Below the pieces are notes generated by a model that worked only from the letters and a program-made list of their open reading frames with translations, did not search any database and was not told the DNA's origin. From positions 1-34,424 of the forward strand of contig WFOE01000191.1 in NCBI GenBank assembly GCA_015488215.1: a stretch of DNA of 34,424 nucleotides, read 5' to 3'. The translations under genes and the position numbers were made by a program. Below are positions 23,839 to 32,800 of this stretch, one piece after another (position 1 is the first letter of the stretch; each line of letters opens with the position of its first letter). The DNA is from Planctomycetales bacterium. GTDB taxonomy: Bacteria > Planctomycetota > Planctomycetia > Pirellulales > S012-138.

Positions 23839-23888
23839 CTCGCCCGCCGGGACCCCTCAGCCCCAAAGTTCCCAGCAAGCGGAAATGG

Positions 23889-23917
23889 TTGATTCTGCAC
23901 GGGAATACCAGTATATT
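23889..23917 (+). promoter_or_regulatory. Sigma-70-like promoter for the PSCyt1-DUF1501 unit
   Basis: TTGATT (23889-23894) and TATATT (23912-23917) are separated by exactly 17 bp, in a locally AT-richer stretch about 70 nt before the ATG at 23987. This is the best full promoter match in the window. It would drive the cytochrome-like gene and probably the DUF1501 gene. Confidence 0.6.
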
Positions 23918-23986
23918 ACACCCCGACTCTGGTTGTAAGATAACTTGCACTGAATCCTACCTGTTGCTGCTCCGGCCGGAGAAGAG

Positions 23987-26950
23987 ATGAGCATGTATTG
24001 CTTTCTGCCAACGCCATGCAAACGGCTAGCGGGACGGGCTTTCGTTGCGTGGGGACGAGCTCCTGACAGCTTGGCCGCAGGAAGCTGGTTGCTGGGGCTG
24101 GTTCTGGCCGTAGGGATTGCCGGGCCGCTGGAAGCCCAGCCGGCCAGCCGGCCCAAGGTGGATTTTCAGAAGGACGTGGCCCCGATTCTGCGCCGGCACT
24201 GTCTTTCCTGCCACAACAAGGAGGAGCAAAAGGGCGAGCTTTCGATGGCCACGCCAGAGGACTTGCTCGACGGCGGCTATGTCGTCCCGGGAGACGTGGA
24301 CTCCAGTGCCGTGTTCGAGCTGCTGGTGGCCGCTCCCGGCGAGCCGCGGCCTGCCATGCCCAAGACGGGAAAACCACTTACCCAGAAGGAGATCGATACG
24401 CTCCGCCGCTGGGTAGCCGCCGGGGCCCCTTGGCCCAAAGGCATGGAGCTGACGCCGCTGCGGGGCGATGCCAACTGGTGGGCCTACCAGCCGCTTTGGG
24501 AAGGGGACCCGCCCCAGGTGCCCGAGGCTCCGCCCGCGTGGCGCAAAAATCCCATCGACCGCTTCGTCTATGCCCGGCTGCAAGCCGCGGGGCTGAAACC
24601 CAGCCCTCCAACGGACCGCCGCACGTGGCTGCGCCGGGTTACCTACGACCTGACCGGGCTGCCGCCCACGCCCGAGGAACTGGACGCCTTTTTGAATGAC
24701 CGCTCCCCCCAGGCGTTTGAAAAAGTGGTCGATCGCCTGCTGGCTTCGCCGGCTTACGGGGAGCACTGGGGGCGGCATTGGCTGGACGTGGTCCGCTTTG
24801 GCGAAAGCAACGGCTTTGAACGCAACATCATCATCAACACGCTCTGGCCGTATCGCGATTACGTGATTGCTTCGTTCAACCAGGACAAGCCGTTCAATCG
24901 TTTTATCATCGAGCAACTAGCCGGGGACGTGCTGGATCCCCACAACCCCAAGGTGGCCGTGGGCACCGCCTTTCTGGTCTGCGGGCCTTACGACAACGTA
25001 GGCAATCAGGACCCGGTGCAAGCGGCCATCATCCGGGCCAACACGCTGGATGAGATCATTCGGGCCACGGGCGAAGCGTTCCTGGGTACGACGATGGGCT
25101 GTGCCCGCTGCCACGAGCACAAGTTCGATCCCATCGAACAGACCGACTACTACGCCTGGTACGCCACGTTCGCCGGGGTGTTTCATGGAGAACGCGAAAT
25201 CGCCAGCCCCCAGCAGCGGGAAGCCCGCCTGCAGAAGCTGCGGCCGCTATGGAACGAAAAGGGACGCCTGCAACGGCAGCGCGACCAACTGGTGGGCCGC
25301 GTGCTGGCCCGGGCGGAAAAGAAACGCACAAGCTACGAAGCCGCCTGGACCCGAGAGCCGGTGAGCCGCTATGGGACCGAGGAACGCTTTCCCCCGGTGG
25401 AAGCCCGCTACGTGCGTTTGCGCGTGTTGGGGCTCGATACGAACCCGGCGGCCCGCACCGGCTTTCGGATTGACGAGTTTGAAGTCTGGACCGCCGGCCC
25501 GCAGAGTCGCAACGTGGCTTTGCTTTCGGCCGGAGCCACCGCCGAGGGCAAGAGCCGGGCGGCGGAAGACTTTGCCGACGCCTACACGGCCCAGCGGGCC
25601 ATCGACGGCGACTTCGGCACCCGGTGGATTGCCGCCGGTCCGGAACTGGTCATCACGCTGGCCCAGCCCCAGCGGATCCAGCGTATCGTCTTTTCCAGCG
25701 ACCGGCCGCGGGCGTTGCCTCCCACGCACGGCTACACCACGTTTGTGAGCGAGTACGTGATTGAAGTTTCGCTGGACGGGAAGCGTTGGGCCACGGTGGC
25801 CGACAGCCGCTCCCGTCGCCCGGTCAACCAGCCCCATCTCCGCCACCGGCTGCTGCAAGCCGAAATGACCGCGGAAGAACGCCGACAACTGGAACAACTG
25901 GAAACCCGCTTGGCCCAGGTGCAGCGGGCCATTGCGGCCGTGCCGCCGCTTCCGCGGTGGTGGGTGGGGCAGATGCGAAGTGCCCCGGGCCCCTTCCACG
26001 TGTTTGCCGGCGGCGACCCGCAAAAGAAAGCCGACCCGGTCGTGCCCCGGAGCATCGCCGTGTTGGAACGCACCGCGGGCAAGTACCAGCTTGACGCCAA
26101 AGCTCCCGAGGGCCAGCGCCGCCTGGCGCTTGCCCGCTGGATTGCCTCGGACCGCAACGCCCTTACGCTGCGGGTGCTGGCCAACCGGGTGTGGCACTAC
26201 CACTTCGGCCGGGGGATCGTGGCCACGCCGAGCGACTTTGGCATGATGGGCGCCCGGCCCACCCATCCCAAGCTGCTGGACTGGCTGGCTGGCCAGTTGC
26301 GCAAAAGCGGCTGGCGTCTGAAACCGCTGCACCGGATGATTGTGCTTTCGCAAACGTACCGGCAAAGCTCGGCCTACCGGCCCGAGGCCGCCCGGGTCGA
26401 TGGCACCACGGAGCTGCTTTGGCGTTTTCCGCCCAGGCGACTTACGGCCGAGGAGATTCGCGACACGATGCTTTCCGTGGCCGGAGTGTTGGACCGCCGG
26501 ATGGGCGGACCGGGATTTCGGCTCTATCGCTACTTGCAGGACAACGTGGCCACCTACGTGCCGCTGGATCGCCCCGGGCCGGAGACGTATCGCCGCGCGG
26601 TCTATCACCAGAACGCCAGAGCGGCCAGAGTGGACGTGCTGAGCGATTTCGACGCCCCCGATCCGGCCTTCGCCTGCCCGCGACGGGCGCAGACCACCAG
26701 CCCCTTGCAGGCTCTGACGATGATGAACCACCAGTTCGTGCTGGACGTGGCCGAACACTGGGCCGGGCGCCTGCGCCGCGAAGCGGGCCAGGGGCCGGAA
26801 GCCCAAGCCCGGCGGGCGTTCCTGCTGCTGTTTGCCCGGGAACCGGACCGGGAAGAGTTGCAGCGTTCCGCGGAGCTGATCCGGCGTTACGGTTTGCGGG
26901 CGTTCTGCCGGGCGCTTTTCAACAGCAACGAGATGATCTACCTGGACTGA
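23987..26950 (+). CDS. PSCyt1/DUF1549/DUF1553 cytochrome-like protein
   Basis: A 987-aa exported protein of the planctomycete PSCyt1-PSCyt2-PSD1 type. After a signal or anchor (AGSWLLGLVLAVGIAGPLEA) comes a cytochrome c-like domain with heme motif C72-LS-C75-H76 in ILRRHCLSCHNKEE and KTGKPLTQKEIDTLRRWVAAG. Next is DUF1549: NPIDRFVYARLQAAGL, LTGLPPTPEELDAFL, and a second CxxCH, C372-AR-C375-H376, in MGCARCHEHKFDPI. A discoidin (F5/8 type C)-like module follows at about 470-610 (YVRLRVLGLDT, AIDGDFGTRW). A DUF1553 domain ends the protein (RVLANRVWHYHFGRGIV, TSPLQALTMMNHQF). Electron transfer linked to polysaccharide attack in the periplasm is proposed for the family; this is not shown here. Start: ATG at 23987 with GGAG upstream. 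Confidence 0.93.
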   Translation: MSMYCFLPTPCKRLAGRAFVAWGRAPDSLAAGSWLLGLVLAVGIAGPLEAQPASRPKVDFQKDVAPILRRHCLSCHNKEEQKGELSMATPEDLLDGGYVVPGDVDSSAVFELLVAAPGEPRPAMPKTGKPLTQKEIDTLRRWVAAGAPWPKGMELTPLRGDANWWAYQPLWEGDPPQVPEAPPAWRKNPIDRFVYARLQAAGLKPSPPTDRRTWLRRVTYDLTGLPPTPEELDAFLNDRSPQAFEKVVDRLLASPAYGEHWGRHWLDVVRFGESNGFERNIIINTLWPYRDYVIASFNQDKPFNRFIIEQLAGDVLDPHNPKVAVGTAFLVCGPYDNVGNQDPVQAAIIRANTLDEIIRATGEAFLGTTMGCARCHEHKFDPIEQTDYYAWYATFAGVFHGEREIASPQQREARLQKLRPLWNEKGRLQRQRDQLVGRVLARAEKKRTSYEAAWTREPVSRYGTEERFPPVEARYVRLRVLGLDTNPAARTGFRIDEFEVWTAGPQSRNVALLSAGATAEGKSRAAEDFADAYTAQRAIDGDFGTRWIAAGPELVITLAQPQRIQRIVFSSDRPRALPPTHGYTTFVSEYVIEVSLDGKRWATVADSRSRRPVNQPHLRHRLLQAEMTAEERRQLEQLETRLAQVQRAIAAVPPLPRWWVGQMRSAPGPFHVFAGGDPQKKADPVVPRSIAVLERTAGKYQLDAKAPEGQRRLALARWIASDRNALTLRVLANRVWHYHFGRGIVATPSDFGMMGARPTHPKLLDWLAGQLRKSGWRLKPLHRMIVLSQTYRQSSAYRPEAARVDGTTELLWRFPPRRLTAEEIRDTMLSVAGVLDRRMGGPGFRLYRYLQDNVATYVPLDRPGPETYRRAVYHQNARAARVDVLSDFDAPDPAFACPRRAQTTSPLQALTMMNHQFVLDVAEHWAGRLRREAGQGPEAQARRAFLLLFAREPDREELQRSAELIRRYGLRAFCRALFNSNEMIYLD

Positions 26951-27041
26951 ACGCGTCCGGCTCGCCGTGCCACCCATAACGCAAGCTCGCCGTCCGGTTG
27001 ATACACGAACTGCGTCACCAATCCGAGAAGGAGCTTCAGCC

Positions 27042-28496
27042 ATGGCGGAAAAGTCCTCCCCTGCCGCCCGTTGCATGGCCCGGGTGCTTTCCCGCCGGGG
27101 ATTTCTGGACGATATGTTCACCGGCCTGATGGGCATTGGGCTTTTGGACCTGCTGGCCCGCGATGTGCCTGCGGCCCAGTGGGTGCCGGGCCAGGGGATG
27201 CCGCATTTTCCGGCCAAGGCCAAGCGGGTGTTGCAGATTTTCTGTCCCGGTGCCGCCTCGCACATGGACCTGTGGGACTACAAGCCGGAGCTATTCCGTC
27301 GGGACGGGCAGCCGCTTCCCGGGGAAGAAAACCTGATTTCCTTCCAGGGCAAGAACGGCCCGCTGATGGCTCCCCCCTGGCCGTTCAAACCGGCTGGGGA
27401 GTGCGGCAAGTACATCTCCACCATGTTGCCGCACCTGGCCAAGCATGTGGACGACATCGCCTTCATCCATTCGATGACCAGCAAGAGCAACACGCACGGC
27501 CCGGCCTGCGTGTTCATGAACACCGGCCAGACGGCCGAAGGGTTCCCCAGCGCCGGGGCCTGGGTCAGCTACGCCCTGGGCAGCGAAAACCGGAACCTGC
27601 CCACCTATGTGGCCATCCCCGACATCCGGGGCGAACCGCCCAACGGCAAAGCGAACTGGTCGGCCGGGTTTCTGCCCGCCCGGCACCAGGGTATCGTGAT
27701 GGCCGCCCATCGTCCGGTGCGGAACTTGGCCACGCCGGAGAGCATTTCCATCGAAGAAGAGCTGGCCACGCGGCGGTTTTTGAACTTCCTGAACCGCAAG
27801 CACCTTGAGCAGCGGCCCGGCAACTCCGAACTGCAAGCCCGCGTGGCCGCCTACGAGCTGGCTGCGCGAATGCAGCTTTCGGCCCCCGAGGTGGCCAATC
27901 TGGCCGCCGAGCCGGCTTCGGTCCACAAGCTCTACGGCACCGAAGACCCCAACCGGCTCAAAGCCGCCTATGCCCGAAACTGCCTGCTGGCCCGGCGATT
28001 GCTGGAACGGGGCGTGCGCTATGTGACGCTGTACTGCGCCTCGCGGGCTTCGGGGGTGGATGGGCTGCTGAACTGGGACGCCCATAAAACCCTCAAGGCC
28101 GATTACCAGCGTCACTGTCCCATCCTCGACCAGCCCACCGCCGCGCTGTTGACCGACTTGAAGCAGCGCGGGCTGCTGGACGAAACCGTGGTGATCTGGA
28201 CCACCGAGTTCGGCCGCATGCCCACCCGGCAAGAAGGTACCCGAGGACGCGACCACAACCCGGACGGGTTCACCTGCTGGATGATGGGCGCGGGAGTCAA
28301 AGGGGGCACCAGCTACGGGGCCACCGACCCGTTCGGCCGCCGCGCCGTGGAAAACGTGACCACCGTCTGGGACTTTTATGCCACGGTGCTTCATCTGCTG
28401 GGACTGGATCACACCCGGGTTACCTACTACTACAACGGCCTGGATCGCCGCTTGACGGACGTGGCCGGACACGTGATTCACGACATCCTGGCTTGA
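27042..28496 (+). CDS. DUF1501 domain-containing protein with twin-arginine signal
   Basis: A 484-aa DUF1501 protein. The N-terminus LSRRGFLDDMFTGLMGIGLLDLL is a Tat-type signal (RRGFL followed by a hydrophobic stretch), so a folded, probably metal-containing protein is exported. DUF1501 belongs to the alkaline phosphatase/sulfatase-like superfamily: FCPGAASHMDLWD near the start, SNTHGPACVFMNTGQ, VIWTTEFGRMPTR, and the metal-ligand-like GRDHNPDGFTCWMMGAGVKGG near the C-terminus. Its substrate is unknown. It sits 91 nt after the PSCyt1/DUF1549 gene, the conserved partner in Planctomycetes, and the two are expected to act together. Start: ATG at 27042 with AAGGAG eight bases upstream; the earlier frame from 26967 is not needed. 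Confidence 0.94.
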   Translation: MAEKSSPAARCMARVLSRRGFLDDMFTGLMGIGLLDLLARDVPAAQWVPGQGMPHFPAKAKRVLQIFCPGAASHMDLWDYKPELFRRDGQPLPGEENLISFQGKNGPLMAPPWPFKPAGECGKYISTMLPHLAKHVDDIAFIHSMTSKSNTHGPACVFMNTGQTAEGFPSAGAWVSYALGSENRNLPTYVAIPDIRGEPPNGKANWSAGFLPARHQGIVMAAHRPVRNLATPESISIEEELATRRFLNFLNRKHLEQRPGNSELQARVAAYELAARMQLSAPEVANLAAEPASVHKLYGTEDPNRLKAAYARNCLLARRLLERGVRYVTLYCASRASGVDGLLNWDAHKTLKADYQRHCPILDQPTAALLTDLKQRGLLDETVVIWTTEFGRMPTRQEGTRGRDHNPDGFTCWMMGAGVKGGTSYGATDPFGRRAVENVTTVWDFYATVLHLLGLDHTRVTYYYNGLDRRLTDVAGHVIHDILA

Positions 28497-28754
28497 TTCC
28501 GTGCCCCGAAAAGCTCGTCGGCCTGCGCTGCGTTGCTGTTGCTAGCGGCAAGGGGAAATCGTCGAGCATAGCGGCGTTTTTTGCCGTCCCGGGTTTCCGG
28601 CCGGGTTGGTGTTTGGTTTCTCTGCGGCCACCGGAGGTCGCATCTGCTGCTGGTGCGAGCTTTGGCCCAAACCGCTCTTGTTTCCCGGGGGGCGTTTCGG
28701 CTAAGGGAAGCTGTCACGGCGTAGGTGGTTTCCCTTTCCCTTTCCGGCAAGCGG

Positions 28755-29501
28755 ATGGCGATGGCAGCACTGGTTTCTGCGGGACGAAGGCGAACCGGCC
28801 GCGCGGTGCTAGCAGCATGCTGCTTGGGGCTGATAGCCACTCTGGCGGCCGGTTGCGTGCAGCGGCGGCTGATCGTGCGCAGCAATCCGCCCGGGGCGCG
28901 CGTTATCGTCGATGACACCTACGAAATGGGCGTGACGCCCGTGGCGTTCAACTACACCTACTACGGGACACGGAAAATCAAACTGGTGCGCGACGGCTAC
29001 GAGACGATGACCGTTTACCAGTACATCCCGCCGCCGTGGTATCAGTACCCGGTGCTGGACTTCATCACGGAGAATCTGATCCCCTGGGAGATTCGGGACG
29101 AAAGGGTCGTGCAGTTCCAGATGGTTCCACAGGCGGTGGTGCCCACGGAGCAAGTGCTCCGCCGGGCCGAGCAACTGCGCCGCAGTGCCCACGGCGGGCG
29201 GTTGCCTGTGCCGGTGGGAGCCGGTGTTGCTGGCCAGTCTCAGGGAACCGGAGCCGCGGTTCCGGCTCCCCCCGCGCCGACAGGCTCACCTTCGGGTGGC
29301 CGACCTGCCGGGCCCGGTTCTTTTCCTCCGCCAAGCGGCTCCGGCCAGGTGCCGGGAGCTGCAGCGCCGGGCCTTGGAACTCCCGGGGCCGACACGTCGC
29401 CTACCGTGCCACAGCCGCCGGGCCAGCAGGGCGGTGCGCCTAATCCCTATCTGCCTCCAGGCGGGTTTGCTCCGCCGCCGGCTGCGAGACCGGGAAACTA
29501 A
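28755..29501 (+). CDS. PEGA-domain lipoprotein
   Basis: A protein of about 248 aa. Signal II: basic RRRTGR, a hydrophobic stretch, then the lipobox LAAG-C34. A PEGA domain follows directly: RRLIVRSNPPGARVIVDDTY, then MGVTPVAFNYTYYGTRKIKL, a beta-rich surface-associated fold. WYQYPVLDFITENLIPWEI comes next, and the last 90 residues are Pro/Gly/Ala-rich and probably disordered. It is anchored at the outer or cytoplasmic membrane and may bind polysaccharide or protein partners; the function is unknown. Start: ATG at 28755 is preferred; GTG at 28725 and ATG at 28761 are possible and no ribosome binding site decides. The 258 nt upstream hold no gene that I can support. Confidence 0.8.
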   Translation: MAMAALVSAGRRRTGRAVLAACCLGLIATLAAGCVQRRLIVRSNPPGARVIVDDTYEMGVTPVAFNYTYYGTRKIKLVRDGYETMTVYQYIPPPWYQYPVLDFITENLIPWEIRDERVVQFQMVPQAVVPTEQVLRRAEQLRRSAHGGRLPVPVGAGVAGQSQGTGAAVPAPPAPTGSPSGGRPAGPGSFPPPSGSGQVPGAAAPGLGTPGADTSPTVPQPPGQQGGAPNPYLPPGGFAPPPAARPGN

Positions 29502-29505
29502 GAAC

Positions 29506-29566
29506 CCCTCCGTCGCTGTTCCAAGCCTCAGGTGTGGCGTTTGCAGCCGGAAGTTTTGGGACAGCC
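29506..29566. repeat. Dispersed 61-bp repeat, copy B
   Basis: This block matches 10238-10298 with 10 mismatches and no gaps. It starts five bases after the stop of the PEGA lipoprotein gene. The 356-nt stretch 29502-29857 otherwise holds a palindrome at 29649 and the ribosome binding site of the next gene, and no gene. Confidence 0.8.
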
Positions 29567-29648
29567 AGTGGAATCGGCGGTCCTGGCCCCAACGCCGCCA
29601 CGCTCCGGAACAAGCCACATTCCCCGGCAGTAAAGTCTCCCTGGCAAG

Positions 29649-29668
29649 CCCCAGGCTGAAGTCTGGTG
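29649..29668. repeat. Single CTGAAG-centred palindrome
   Basis: A degenerate relative of the REPIN-like palindromes: arms CCCCAGGCT and AGTCTGGTG around GA, with one G-T wobble and one mismatch. The CTGAAG centre is kept, but no CTCGCC flank follows (GCATCT instead), and no inverted partner is visible nearby. Confidence 0.5.
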
Positions 29669-29857
29669 GCATCTCTGCATTGATCGAGTGGAGGGCAGAG
29701 GGAAACCTGTGGGAACCAGCCGAGGCGGATCGGCGTCGAAAACCAAGGACGGTTCCTCTCCTTGGGCGTTTTCCGTGGCCAGCCGGTGGCCTTCTGGGGT
29801 ATAACCGGAGATAGCCGCGAGCAACGACGCATAACACCGGCCGGAGGAGTTCCGGGA

Positions 29858-32800
29858 GTGTCCGCTTCCGCCCCGCAAGACGAATCCACACCCATGCCCA
29901 CCCGCTTGTTGGTTTACCGAAGGACGCCAAGCCGCGGCAGCGCCGGTTTGCCTAAGTGGGGCTGCTTCCTGGCGACGTTGCTATGGCTGCTGGGAGCCGA
30001 GGTGGGCCAGGCCCTCCGGGCCCAAGGGCCTTTCCCGATGGATCCTAGTGGCGTTCCGGCCTCTTCGGCAGTGGCCTTTCCGGAAAACCGCCCGCTGCGG
30101 CGATTGTTGCGCAGTGCAGAACAAGCCGTCGAGGAGAAAAACTTTGCCGAAGCGGTGGGGCTGCTCAGCCGGGTGCTGGCCCATCCGGAAGACTTCTTCT
30201 ACCGGCCGCGCAAGGACGCCGCCACCTACGTGAGCTTGAAATCCGCCGCGCGGCAGATGCTGCTCAAATTGCCGCCGGAAGCCCATGAGCTGTTCCGGCT
30301 CCGCTTCGAAGGGGAGGCCAAACGCTTGCTCCGGCAAGGCTTGGAGCAGGACCGGCCCGAGCTGCTGGCACAAGCGGCCCGGCGGTACTTTCTCACCCGG
30401 GCTGGGACTCGGGCCATCTGGCATCTGGTGCGGCGCCACTTGGATTCCGGCCAGGTGCTGGCGGCCGGTCTGTTGTTGGACCAGATGGCCCAACTGCCCG
30501 AAAAGCTGCGAAACGAGTGGGAACCCGATCTGTCGTTACTGAGGGCCAGTTGCTATTTGCAGCAGGGACAGGCCGCGCAGGCCCAAAAGCTGCTGCTGCC
30601 GTTGAAGCAGCGGTTCCCCGATTTGCAACTGGTTGCGGCCACCGGTCCGGTCCGGCTATGGGAACTGGACGCACCGGCCCGGCAGCAGGCGTTGGTTCAA
30701 CTGGTTTGCTACGGGGCGTCCTCTTTGCCGCCGGAGCGATTCTGGCCCTATCCGGGCGGCACGCCGCAGCGTGTGGCTGCTCCGGGACCTGCCATTGACC
30801 TGGTGCTGCGGCGCTGGCGGGCGGAGTTCTACGACGAGTACTTCGACCCGGAGGCCGGAGCCCTGGAGTTTTCCGAACGGGGGCTTGCCCCCTTGTTGAA
30901 CCGCGTGGTGGCGCAAGCCATTCAGCAAGGGCATAGTATCGTGGCCGGCGAACCGCTAATCGCAGGCGACGTCGTGGTCGTGCGCACGCTGACGCAACTC
31001 ATCGCAGTGGAAACCGAGACAGGGCGCCGGCTTTGGGAACATTCCCGGGACGAAATCGTCCTGCCGCTCCTGGCCCGGGTCGATGGTCGCGTCCAGCAGC
31101 CGGTGCAACCGTTTCCGGGAGGGGCGCCGATTCCGGCTCCCGGGGGTGTCGGCAACGCCGTTCCGGCGCAATTGTTCAGCCGTCGTTTGTTTGCGGATCG
31201 GACCTACCAGACGCTAAGCACCGACGGCGTGGCCGTGTTTTGCGTGGAACGGATTCCGATTCGCCAAAGCCCTCCGGCGCCGGTCCGGCCACCGTTTGCG
31301 CCCCAGGTTCCGCCGATGGTGCGGCAGTGGTTCGTCGAGCTGGGGGATATGGACCGGAACCGGCTGGCCGCTTACGAGCTGCGAACCGGCAAACTGCTTT
31401 GGCAACTGGGCGAAGCGGATGCCCGGCTCCCGGCAGGGCAAGACCTTTATTTCCTGGGACCGCCTTTGCCGCTGGATGACACGCTGTACGTCCTGGCCGA
31501 AAACCGGGGCGAGATCCGTTTGCTGGCACTGGAGACCGTGCCGGGACACCGCACGCCGCCCCGGCTGGTCTGGACGCAACCGCTGGGACACGCCGACGTG
31601 GAACTGGGCCGCTCCCTGCGGCCGTTTTCGGGACTTTCGCCCACGTTTGCCCAAGGCTTGCTGCTCTGTCCCACCGACGCCGGCGTGCTCGTCGCCCTGG
31701 AGCCCATGACGCGCCAGCTTCGCTGGGGGTTCGTGTACCGTGCTTCGGATTCGCGGCGCCGCCCCTACCGACCTCCCCAAGCCAGCTTGTTGAACAATTG
31801 GGTAGACTCGCTAGTTCGGGTGTACGGGTCCTACGCGGTGTTCACCCCTCGGGACGAACCGTGGCTGTACTGCCTGGACGTCTCAAGCGGCCGCCTGCTG
31901 TGGAAACTCCCCCGCGGCGATAGCCGCCTGGTGCTGTCCCTCAGTGCCGAAGGGGTGCTGCTGCAAGGGGACCGCTCGCTGCGACTGATGGACTGGCAAG
32001 GGCGAACCCGATGGTCGATGCGGTTCGCCTCGCGGGGGACCTCGGTGGGCTGCGCGCTGGTGACTGAACGATTCATCCACGTCCCTTTAAGCGACGGCAC
32101 GCTGTTGGCCGTCGATCGCCGCACCGGAGTGGAACGGCCCGAGGCCACGCTCCAGACCCGCTCGGCCAGCGATCCCTTTGCCCAACAGCAGCAGATCGAG
32201 TTGGGGAGTTTCGTCTCTACGGCTGGGGTGGTCCTTTGCCTGGGGCCTTTTGGGCTGGAACGCCTGGAGGACATCGAGCAGCTTCAAACTCGGCTGTCCC
32301 GGCAGTTGAAGCAACATCCCGAGGATGTGGACACGCTGCTGTTGGCCGCCGGGGTCCAACGCCGGTTAAAGCAATGGGATGGGGCTCTGGAGTTACTCCA
32401 GCGGGCATACGACTTGGACCCGGCGGTGCCTGTCCACCAAACGCTGACGGCCACGCTGCTGGAAGCTTTGGAAGCCGATTTCCCGCGGTACCGGCACCAC
32501 TTGCCGCAGCTTCGCCGCTTGCTGAAAGACCCGCAGCAGCGGGCCAGGATGCTACGAATCTGCGCCTTGGGATACCAGCGGCAGGGACAAACCGCTTTGG
32601 CCCTGGGACACTACCTGGAGCTGCTCGCCCTTCCTTCCCTGGAAGAACAGCTCCAGCAAGTGGAACCGGATCGCTGGGTCCGCCAGCGCGTATGGGTGCT
32701 GAGTCAGTTGAACCGGCTGGGCCGGGAACTGTCCGGCCCGGAGCGAGAAAAGCTGGGACAGCGGTTGCAACAGCATTTGCGGCAACTTTCCGCCGGCCCG

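Noticed and set aside
25247-27265. 672-codon open frame on the minus strand
   Set aside because: Antisense to the PSCyt1/DUF1549/DUF1553 gene and spans its 3' boundary; no start signal or domain.
28493-28915. 140-codon open frame overlapping the PEGA gene
   Set aside because: Different frame from the lipoprotein, no ribosome binding site, no recognisable domain.
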